A stretch of 64,000 nucleotides of DNA, from assembly GCF_003429665.1 (NCBI RefSeq), contig NZ_QUWK01000007.1:62001-126000 (forward strand), written 5' to 3'. Source of the stretch: Sphaerochaeta halotolerans (GTDB lineage Bacteria; Spirochaetota; Spirochaetia; Sphaerochaetales; Sphaerochaetaceae). The notes under the pieces are model-generated. The model was not told where the DNA came from and ran no database searches. It saw nothing but the letters and a program-made list of their open reading frames with translations. A program made the translations under genes and the position numbers. Numbering within the stretch: position 1 is the first letter of the stretch; each line of letters begins with the position of its first letter. Of the stretch, positions 40,048-47,491 are shown one piece after another.

Positions 40048-40818
40048 CTAGAACAACATACTCGCTAGCCAAAACGCCAATGGAATGATACAAGCGAGAA
40101 GGAAATTGGTACATACATGATGATATGCATCAAGACTGTGGTAACTGCTACGCCTCTCCTGTCTCCCGAATCCGCGCATCTCCAGGCTCATAGCCAAGTT
40201 TGGGATGGATCTAAGCGCAACCACCAAAGCGCTGGTAAGGGTTGGGACCAAATCCTTGAGACGCTGGCCAACCTTCTTTTTCTGCTCATCCTCGGCTTCA
40301 CGGAGACGATGTGACTCTGATATCTGACTGAAACTATCAGCAATGAAAGGAATATAGGTAAAAGCGAGTGTCACAACCAAGCTCGCTTTATAGGGAAGAT
40401 GATACCATCTCAGGGTAAGCATGACCTCATGCATCACGGTAGTGGCAAACAACAGGGTACAGACATAGGTGATACCAATGAAACGGCTCATCAACCTCAA
40501 GGCTTGTTCCAAACCTTCCTTCGTGATTACAGTAAAACTGCCAATCGACACCAAGGGAACCCCTTCACGTACATTGAATGGCATGAAAAGTATCATGAAC
40601 AGGAGCATTGGAGAAATGGAATAAACGGTTCTCCATGCATGATGCCACCCTGTGCTATGAGCACCAACTAAAACAACCAAGGCAACCACAAGAGCAAGAT
40701 GCAACAAGGTAACAGGGAGAAAAAACCAGACGCACATCAGAAGCATCAATAGCAGTTTTGCACGTGGATCAAAGCGGTAGAGCCACCCCTTCCCTGCAAT
40801 GTAGGTGTTGGTAGTCAT
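40048..40818 (-). CDS. ecfT: ECF transporter T component (EcfT/CbiQ-like)
   Basis: A 256-residue membrane protein with about five helices. The C-terminal cytoplasmic part has the two coupling motifs expected to touch the ATPases: ALVVALRSIPNLAMSLEMRGFG, containing the AMEARGF-like segment (~207-228), and the earlier SHRLREAEDE. It joins S component and ATPase. Its ATG overlaps the ecfA stop by 4 bp. Confidence 0.86.
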   Translation of the reverse strand: MTTNTYIAGKGWLYRFDPRAKLLLMLLMCVWFFLPVTLLHLALVVALVVLVGAHSTGWHHAWRTVYSISPMLLFMILFMPFNVREGVPLVSIGSFTVITKEGLEQALRLMSRFIGITYVCTLLFATTVMHEVMLTLRWYHLPYKASLVVTLAFTYIPFIADSFSQISESHRLREAEDEQKKKVGQRLKDLVPTLTSALVVALRSIPNLAMSLEMRGFGRQERRSSYHSLDAYHHVCTNFLLACIIPLAFWLASMLF

Positions 40819-42239
40819 ACAGCGATCAACCTCCCTTCCTTGATGGTGTAGGAGCGCTGGGCTACCTTGTCGGCAAATTGCCGGTCATGGGTAATGAGCA
40901 GGATACCTGCCCCATTGCGCCTCAGATGCGCAATGATGGAGAGTGTACTCTGATAGGTCAAGGCACTATCAAGCTCATCAAGAATATAGAAGGGTCGGTC
41001 AAGCAGATAGTACACTGCTGCTTGGAGGGCTTTACGTAGCGGATAACTCATTGTGGTGGGTGTGTCCTCAAGGTCGAGGCTGAACAGTTCTGCACAAGTT
41101 GCTATGCGACTCTCAATCTCTGATTTCGATAAGTCTGAACGTCGCTTCAGAGACCAAGAAAGTTCTTCTGCAACGGTAGGTAGAAAGATTTGCAGATCGG
41201 GGCTCTGAAACAAGTAACCAACACGTTTGGAGAGTTGTTTGTCTCTGAACGGTTCACCATCGATGGTAATCTGGCCCGCTATGGGGGTATCCAAGCCACA
41301 GAGCAAGCGACTGAAGGAGCTTTTGCCACTTCCGTTTGGCCCAACAAGGGTTACCAACTCCCCGCTTCGTAGTTGGAAATCAGGTACCTCCAAAGTAAAC
41401 TGCTTACTCTTTGTAGTGCTCACCCTGCTCCGTTCAGCTTGGAGCGACTTACAAGAGAGAATCCTTTTTTGGGAAGGCTGTATGTGTTCTGTTTCCAAAG
41501 GACTGGGAAGATCATCACCACAGAGGTGGGCAAATCGAGAGATTAAGGTGCTTCTATCCCCACTGGCAATATCTCCTTCATCGAGCAACAATACCTGATC
41601 AAAGAGGTCATCAAATTCACGCAAGTAACGACTTGCAAGTACCAGTACCGTCTTGTCTTTGGTTGCTATCAGATGTTTTAGTTGGTCTCTCCAGTGCTGG
41701 TCCAAGTCATCAAAAGCTTCGTCAAGCAGCCAGAAAGAGGCATCAATCGCCTGCATGGTGGCAAGGAGCACGCGTTTACGTTCTCCCCCACTGAGCTCCT
41801 GTTCACTGCTGGTCCTTAAATCCTGAAGCCCCCACTGTGTAATTGCTTCCTCAATACGTGCATGCATGGTCTCTCTTTCCATGCCCATTGACTCCAGGGG
41901 AAACGCAATTTCTTCCTCAACCGATGTGGCAACAAACTGTTCTTGAGGGTTCTGGGAAACATACGTACATACTGGCAAGAGGTCCCAAGGGTCCAAATCT
42001 GAGAGTGATTTCCCATAGAGATTGATATCACCCTGTAGTTCACCAGGGAAATATTTGGGGCACACCCCGCAAATGATCTTGGCAAGTGTGGTCTTTCCCT
42101 TGTTGAATGGAGCAAGCAAAAGCGTCTTGCTTCCAGCAGGAAGAGCGAGAGAGAGCGCACGAAAAAGGGGTTCATTCTCTTTCTCCGTCCACGACTGATA
42201 GGTGAAAGAGAGGTCTTCAATGGAGAGTGCGTTGATCAT
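40815..42239 (-). CDS. ecfA: ECF transporter fused double ATPase (EcfA-EcfA') with one degenerate site
   Basis: A 474-residue fusion of two ATPase domains. Domain 1 (~1-225): Walker A degenerate (APFNKGKTT, 43-51), Q-loop VSQNPQEQF, intact signature ELSGGERKR, Walker B FWLLDEAFDDLD, switch His absent (VLASRYLREF). Domain 2 (~255-474): canonical Walker A GPNGSGKSS, Q-loop FQSPDLQIF, signature degenerate (TMSYPLRKA), Walker B FYILDELDSAL, H-loop LLITHDRQF. One composite site therefore has all consensus parts and the other lacks several. The start at 42239 has AAGGGTGG before it; the ORF-track GTG is two codons earlier. It follows plsC by 8 bp. Confidence 0.9.
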   Translation of the reverse strand: MINALSIEDLSFTYQSWTEKENEPLFRALSLALPAGSKTLLLAPFNKGKTTLAKIICGVCPKYFPGELQGDINLYGKSLSDLDPWDLLPVCTYVSQNPQEQFVATSVEEEIAFPLESMGMERETMHARIEEAITQWGLQDLRTSSEQELSGGERKRVLLATMQAIDASFWLLDEAFDDLDQHWRDQLKHLIATKDKTVLVLASRYLREFDDLFDQVLLLDEGDIASGDRSTLISRFAHLCGDDLPSPLETEHIQPSQKRILSCKSLQAERSRVSTTKSKQFTLEVPDFQLRSGELVTLVGPNGSGKSSFSRLLCGLDTPIAGQITIDGEPFRDKQLSKRVGYLFQSPDLQIFLPTVAEELSWSLKRRSDLSKSEIESRIATCAELFSLDLEDTPTTMSYPLRKALQAAVYYLLDRPFYILDELDSALTYQSTLSIIAHLRRNGAGILLITHDRQFADKVAQRSYTIKEGRLIAV

Positions 42240-42247
42240 AGCCACCC

Positions 42248-42988
42248 TTAGACTTGGCCAGGAAGCTCGTCAAACCGTTTGGCGATGGTTCCATAGACCG
42301 ATTCATGAAGCGTCGAAATCTCTTCATTGCTAAGATTATCAGTGTAGATTGGCTTGCCAATTGAAACGTATGCATGAACACGTTTAAAGCCATGCAACAG
42401 CTCCATCCCAGCACGTAACCCCTTGATGGTAATGGGTACGATGACCGATTTGGAGCGGGTCGCAAGTTTCAGACTCCCCTTCTTCAATTCCCCGATTCTT
42501 CCACTCTTGCTTCTCGTTCCCTCAGGGAAGATCAACATATTTTTCCCACTCTTCAGGAGTTCTACACCACTCAGAATTGCATTAATCGAATCACGGGGAC
42601 TCGTTCGGTTGATAAAAACGCAATCCAAGGCATAACACCAGAGATTGATGACAGGAATTCTTTTCACCTCTACCTTTGCTATAACAGAAGCCCAAAGATT
42701 CGCAGGTCCTATAAAGGCAGCAATATCAAGCATGCTCTGATGGTTTGCGATATAGCAAACGGAACGCTCTGGTGGCAGGTTCTCCTTTCCATCAATATGG
42801 ACCGTAACCCCCAAGAAGAAAAGAATGGAATTCCCTATAAAGTGCCCACATGCGCGTAGGTATCTTTCCCCAGCCTTTCTCATACCAAGGAGGCGTAACA
42901 GATAGCCAATCGGGAATGCATACACAATCGAAAGCGCTATGATAGGAATTACAAACAGTCCTGCAAATGCTATGCGTATCTTCTTCAT
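42248..42988 (-). CDS. plsC: 1-acyl-sn-glycerol-3-phosphate acyltransferase
   Basis: A 246-residue membrane-bound acyltransferase making phosphatidic acid from lysophosphatidic acid. Block I NHQSMLDIAAF (HxxxxD, ~82-92), block II FINRTSPRDS (~123), block III FPEGTRSKSG (~155) and block IV IVPITIKG (~182) are all present. Two N-terminal hydrophobic helices anchor it. GGGAGGG precedes the ATG. It follows the ABC exporter gene by 14 bp. Confidence 0.92.
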   Translation of the reverse strand: MKKIRIAFAGLFVIPIIALSIVYAFPIGYLLRLLGMRKAGERYLRACGHFIGNSILFFLGVTVHIDGKENLPPERSVCYIANHQSMLDIAAFIGPANLWASVIAKVEVKRIPVINLWCYALDCVFINRTSPRDSINAILSGVELLKSGKNMLIFPEGTRSKSGRIGELKKGSLKLATRSKSVIVPITIKGLRAGMELLHGFKRVHAYVSIGKPIYTDNLSNEEISTLHESVYGTIAKRFDELPGQV

Positions 42989-43002
42989 GCATATCCCTCC
43001 CG

Positions 43003-44721
43003 CTAAGAAAAGTCTTGTGTTTTATAGAGTTTTGCATACTGGCCACCCAAAGCAAGCAACTGTTCATGGGTTCCCGACTCTACCAGTTTACCCTCATCGA
43101 GAACCAAGATACAATCTGCATGTTTGATAGTGGTCAAACGGTGGGCAATAACGATGGCAGTCCTTCCCTTGGACAGGCGATGGAATGCTTCATTGATCAA
43201 CTCTTCACTCTCGGTATCCAAACTACTGGTTGCCTCATCAAATATGAGGATTTGGGGGTTTTTCAAGAATACTCGTGCAATGGAAATACGCTGTTTCTGT
43301 CCACCAGAGAGCAAGGTACCCCGTTCTCCAACCTGGGTATCGAGCCCGAGGGGAAGCGAACGGACAAAATTACCGAGGTTTGCTGCATCCAGTGCCAACC
43401 AAAGTTGGTCATCGGTTGCATCTACCTTTCCGTACTTCAGGTTCTCCCTGATTGTGTCATCAAAAAGAAACACATTCTGCTGCACGAAGCCGATATTCTG
43501 TCTGAGAGAGTGCTGCGTCAGTTCACGTATATCTTGACCATCAATGCATACCTTGCCTTCACTGGGTTCGTAGAAGCGGGGGATCAAGCTGGCGAAGGTA
43601 CTCTTTCCAGCTCCCGACTCCCCAACCAATGCATAGGTGGAACCTCCGGGAATCGTGATGTCTACATCCTTAAGGATGACCTCAGCTGAGTTCTCATACG
43701 AGAATGAGACATGGTCGAACTGGACCGTACCATCCTTGACCTTCAAGCTCTTTGCGTCCTTCACATCCTGGATATCCGGATGTTCATCCATGACCTGGGT
43801 GAAGCGCTCAAAGCTTGCCATACCTTGTTGCAGTTGCTCGGTGAAGTTGATCAGGCGATCGATAGGAGGGAGCACTACTCCTACGTAGAGAATAAAAGTG
43901 ACCAAGTCATAGGACTGCACCTTTCCCATGAATATCAACAACGTTCCACCGGCGATGGTACAGAAGTAGTAGAGCTCACGAAAGAACCCCAAGATGGAGT
44001 GATACCTTCCCATTACCCTATACTGCTCCATCTTGCTGTCACGCAGAATGTCATTGACGTGGTTGAATTTTGCCTCTTGGTAGGACTCCCGGCCATAGGA
44101 CTTGACCTCTCGAATCCCCATCAGAGAATTCTCCACATTGCTGTTCACATCAGCAACGGTCCGCCGTACGCGACGGAAGGTTGCCTTCATACGAATTCCA
44201 TAGTACACCCCATAGAACACCATGATCGGCAACGGAATGAGTGATATCAAGGCAAGAGGAACGCTATAGCTGAACATAAGGATGTAAGACCCCAGAATGG
44301 TGGCCACACTGATGATTAAATCCTCAGGAGCATGGTGAGCCATCTCGGTAATCTGGAACAGGTCATTGGTAATTCGGCTCATCATGTGTCCGGTCTTGGT
44401 CTTGTCGAAGAATCCAAAGGAAAGTTTTTGCAAGTGACCGAACAATTCACTGCGCATATCGGTTTCCATCTTTACCCCAAGGATATGTCCCCATGTCACC
44501 CTGATATATTGGCAGATTGCCTGCAGGATGTAGATAAGAAGCATCAGGCCAAAGATGATGATCATATTTTTCAGATTCTGGTCTGGTATTTCCACCCTGA
44601 GCAGTTGTCTGGTCAAGGTGGGAAACAGAATTGAAAGGATTGAAGCAAAAATTGCCACTCCCATATCAAGAAAAAACAAACCCTTGTATGGACGGTAATA
44701 GGCGATGAACCGTTTGAGCAT
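43003..44721 (-). CDS. ABC exporter, fused permease/ATPase (MsbA-like)
   Basis: A 572-residue half-transporter. An N-terminal six-helix exporter domain (~1-310) is followed by an ATPase with Walker A GESGAGKST (~372), Q-loop VQQNVFLFDDTIRENL (~410), signature LLSGGQKQRIS (~470) and Walker B ILIFDEATSSLDTESE (~492). Homodimers of this type flip lipids, lipopolysaccharide-like molecules or drugs. The neighbouring plsC hints at lipid handling but this is weak. It starts one base after the helicase stop, so the two are coupled. Confidence 0.9.
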   Translation of the reverse strand: MLKRFIAYYRPYKGLFFLDMGVAIFASILSILFPTLTRQLLRVEIPDQNLKNMIIIFGLMLLIYILQAICQYIRVTWGHILGVKMETDMRSELFGHLQKLSFGFFDKTKTGHMMSRITNDLFQITEMAHHAPEDLIISVATILGSYILMFSYSVPLALISLIPLPIMVFYGVYYGIRMKATFRRVRRTVADVNSNVENSLMGIREVKSYGRESYQEAKFNHVNDILRDSKMEQYRVMGRYHSILGFFRELYYFCTIAGGTLLIFMGKVQSYDLVTFILYVGVVLPPIDRLINFTEQLQQGMASFERFTQVMDEHPDIQDVKDAKSLKVKDGTVQFDHVSFSYENSAEVILKDVDITIPGGSTYALVGESGAGKSTFASLIPRFYEPSEGKVCIDGQDIRELTQHSLRQNIGFVQQNVFLFDDTIRENLKYGKVDATDDQLWLALDAANLGNFVRSLPLGLDTQVGERGTLLSGGQKQRISIARVFLKNPQILIFDEATSSLDTESEELINEAFHRLSKGRTAIVIAHRLTTIKHADCILVLDEGKLVESGTHEQLLALGGQYAKLYKTQDFS

Positions 44722-44722
44722 G

Positions 44723-46369
44723 CTACTTGTCTCTCCTGAACAATCGAGAGAAGAAATTCTGTTTCTTCTTCGGCTTTGTCTCCTGCTTTTGCGTAACAGG
44801 TTGCTTGGGAGTAGGTTCCTTTTTCACCGGAATATCCTTCTTACCTGTAGGTTGACTCCTCTTAGCAGCAGGAGTTCCTTCAGGAATCTGACCACCCTCA
44901 CTCTTGTACTGTTGCTTGTAATAAGACAATCGCTCTTCAAGTGAGAGATTCTGGATTTCTGCATAGCTCTTGGACCCTGTATGACGTCGTCTCTGAGGTT
45001 CCTGTGTTCTTCCCTGTCTTTCAGGTCTTGGCCCTCGAGACTTGTTGTCTCTCTCGTCTCTTGTACGTTTTGGCCGATTGGAGGACTGTGGCTGACCTCG
45101 CTTTGGAGGTCTGGAGCCACCACGAGAGGGTTTAGCACCACTTCTTGGTCCACGGCTTGGACGCCCACCATACTCATCATTCCTCACCAAGTCCCTGAAG
45201 GAGTATGAGGCACTCTTGTCCTCTACCTGTTCAAGGTCCCCCTCCTCAGGCCAGATTACTGGAATCTTCATTTGTATGAAATTTTCTACGGCTTCTAGAT
45301 TGAAGACATATTCTTCATCTGCAAGCGTTATGGATTTCCCGCTCTTACCCGCACGGGCTGTACGGCCAATGCGGTGAACATAGTTCTCGAAATCATCAGG
45401 AATGTCATAGTTTACAACCAGTTCCAAGTCATCAATCTGCAGTCCACGGGCGGCAACATCGGTTGCAACAAGGAATCGTATCTTCCCTTCTTTCATACGA
45501 TCGATTGTCTGCAAACGCTTGGCTTGAGGGAGGTCTCCCATCAGGTACTTGGTTGGGTATCCGTTGAGCGAAAGTCGCTTCGAAACCTCGATACACCGTG
45601 CTTTTGTATTGGTGAAAATCAGACAGTTCTCTGGATTCTCTTTCTTCAAGAGTTGCAGAAAGAGGGTGAACTTCTCATCTTTCGCGACATGATACAGTTC
45701 TTGGGTGATTGCATTAACAGTAATCTCCTCAGGATTGACTTCAATCTCAGCTGGGTCGTTCATGAACGACCAGGCAAGATTACGCACCTTGGTGCTGAGG
45801 GTTGCTGAGAACAGCATGGTTTGCCGCTCTGTACAATCACGGAGCAAGCTGAACATTTTCTGGATATCGGGATAGAAACCCATATCGAACATTCGGTCTG
45901 CTTCATCAACAACAAAGATATCAAATTCGCGGAAGTCGATCTTATGCATCTTCTGGTAGTCAAGAATACGTCCAGGGGTACAGACAAAGATATCACACCC
46001 CTTCTCAAGGATCTCATCCTGCTTTCCGTATCCGACACCACCATAGAAACTTCCAATCGTGAGGTCCTCGATACCAGATCCCAACAAAATGGTATCTTCC
46101 TCAATCTGCACAGCCAATTCACGGGTTGGAGCAACAATCAATGCCTTCGGTTTGCCCTTTCCAGCCTTTATGGCCTGGACAAATGATTCAAGTATCGTCA
46201 ACACATACACTGCGGTTTTTCCGCTTCCAGTCATTGACTGGACCATGACATCGCGACGGGAGAGGCTTGTGGGGAGGACTTTTTCCTGTACTTCGGTACA
46301 GTCACTAAAGCCTGCAGACTCGATGCCTTTGAGCACTTGCTCACTTAAGGATAATTCGGTAAATTTCAT
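44723..46369 (-). CDS. DEAD-box RNA helicase with basic C-terminal tail
   Basis: A 548-residue helicase. Q motif FSDCTEVQEKVLP (~19-31), motif I MTGSGKT (~45), Ia APTRELA (~82), II VDEAD (~152), III SAT (~185), V ATDVAARGLQ (~302) and VI HRIGRTARAGKSG (~330) are present. The ~150 C-terminal residues are disordered and very basic, rich in Arg/Gly/Pro/Lys (e.g. GGRPSRGPRSGAKPSRGGSR), typical of RhlE/CsdA-like helicases acting on ribosome assembly or mRNA decay. It heads the run helicase-exporter-plsC-ecfATS. Confidence 0.92.
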   Translation of the reverse strand: MKFTELSLSEQVLKGIESAGFSDCTEVQEKVLPTSLSRRDVMVQSMTGSGKTAVYVLTILESFVQAIKAGKGKPKALIVAPTRELAVQIEEDTILLGSGIEDLTIGSFYGGVGYGKQDEILEKGCDIFVCTPGRILDYQKMHKIDFREFDIFVVDEADRMFDMGFYPDIQKMFSLLRDCTERQTMLFSATLSTKVRNLAWSFMNDPAEIEVNPEEITVNAITQELYHVAKDEKFTLFLQLLKKENPENCLIFTNTKARCIEVSKRLSLNGYPTKYLMGDLPQAKRLQTIDRMKEGKIRFLVATDVAARGLQIDDLELVVNYDIPDDFENYVHRIGRTARAGKSGKSITLADEEYVFNLEAVENFIQMKIPVIWPEEGDLEQVEDKSASYSFRDLVRNDEYGGRPSRGPRSGAKPSRGGSRPPKRGQPQSSNRPKRTRDERDNKSRGPRPERQGRTQEPQRRRHTGSKSYAEIQNLSLEERLSYYKQQYKSEGGQIPEGTPAAKRSQPTGKKDIPVKKEPTPKQPVTQKQETKPKKKQNFFSRLFRRDK

Positions 46370-46486
46370 TCGTTCTATATTTCGCCTTTATAAGTAATTG
46401 CAGTATTCGCAATATGAGGGATTCTTTTACAAACCTTATGGTAGTAAGATAGAGGAAAATAAAAACCTTGTCCACCTCTGCTAAAA

Positions 46487-46646
46487 AATGAAAGGTATCA
46501 ATGCCCCAGGGCAAGTCATGAACTTAGGAGGCGTTGCCCCCTTTTCCGCCCCAAGGGACGGGGTATCTCACCTTGCTTTCCCGGCACTCGCTCCAGAGAG
46601 GAACCATCATGCTGATTCCTTTCCTCTCGCTCCGTTGGGGAATGAA
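46487..46646 (+). repeat. 160-bp dispersed repeat, copy C
   Basis: Third gap-free copy, same orientation as copy A. All 5 differences from A are in the first 55 bases; the last 105 bases are identical. It lies between the helicase start and the 3' end of the aminotransferase gene. Confidence 0.9.
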
Positions 46647-46664
46647 AAAATAACGGATGGGCTT

Positions 46665-47477
46665 CTAATCTTCCAACTCCCATTGTCTGACGAGACTACA
46701 GATCTCACGTGTCAAAGCAAACGTTGTTCCAACGATCGTTCCATTCACCCGTGAAACAGGCATTGCAGCCATGCTGGTAGCTGAGATGAAGAGTTCATCG
46801 TAGGATCCTGCAAGCACCTGTTCCACAGAAGGGGCTTCGTAGAGTATTTGTAAGCCAAACTGCTTTGCTGCCTTGATCACTCTATCGCGGGTGATTCCAA
46901 GCAGGACCTTCTCATCTTGTGCAGTAAAGAGTTTTCCATCTTTGATTGCAAAGAAGTTGGACCGAGTTCCTTCAAGGATTTTGTGTTCACTGTCAACCAA
47001 AAGTGCTTCAAAGCACCCCTGTCTCCTGGCTTCTTCTAAAGCAATATAATTCAAAAGCAGGTTTCCATTCTTTGCTCCAGGTAGCAGACGCTCCCCTTCA
47101 TAGGTGAAAGTCTTCACCCCTTCCGTGTAGAAAGATTCTGGATAGGTCAGAATTTCACTCGTGGTGATGAACAGTTGTGGTTGCATGCCCCCATAGATCT
47201 GGATTCTCAGCGATGCATTCTCCACCAGATCCACCTCGATCAAAGCATGTACCCAGGAAGCAATTTCTTCCCGATTAAACGGATAGGTAAGATTAATGAG
47301 TTTTGCAGAAGCCTCAAGCCGCAGGAGGTGGTCCTCCAGATGCACAGGGTGGGCTTGGATGACCCTGAGGGATTCATACACATAGAATCCTGACTGTACT
47401 TCTCTGAGGGTGACAGGTACCACCGCCTCACTCTGCATTATAATCTTTCCGTTGTATACGGCATGTTCACCAACCAT
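46665..47477 (-). CDS. Class IV (branched-chain/D-amino acid type) aminotransferase
   Basis: A 270-residue fold-type IV PLP enzyme. The likely PLP lysine is in GAKNGNLLLNYIALEEAR (~130-147), the cofactor Glu in HKILEGTRSNFFAIKDGKLF (~165-185), and LLGITRDRVIKAAK (~197-210) with FISATSMAAMPVSRVNG (~235-252) are the phosphate-cup motifs. BCAT (IlvE), D-amino acid aminotransferase and 4-amino-4-deoxychorismate lyase share this fold; I cannot choose among them, although the STSM-like SATSMAAM favours the BCAT/DAAT side. It starts 14 bp after ftsK. Confidence 0.8.
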   Translation of the reverse strand: MVGEHAVYNGKIIMQSEAVVPVTLREVQSGFYVYESLRVIQAHPVHLEDHLLRLEASAKLINLTYPFNREEIASWVHALIEVDLVENASLRIQIYGGMQPQLFITTSEILTYPESFYTEGVKTFTYEGERLLPGAKNGNLLLNYIALEEARRQGCFEALLVDSEHKILEGTRSNFFAIKDGKLFTAQDEKVLLGITRDRVIKAAKQFGLQILYEAPSVEQVLAGSYDELFISATSMAAMPVSRVNGTIVGTTFALTREICSLVRQWELED

Positions 47478-47491
47478 TGACGTAATTTCTC

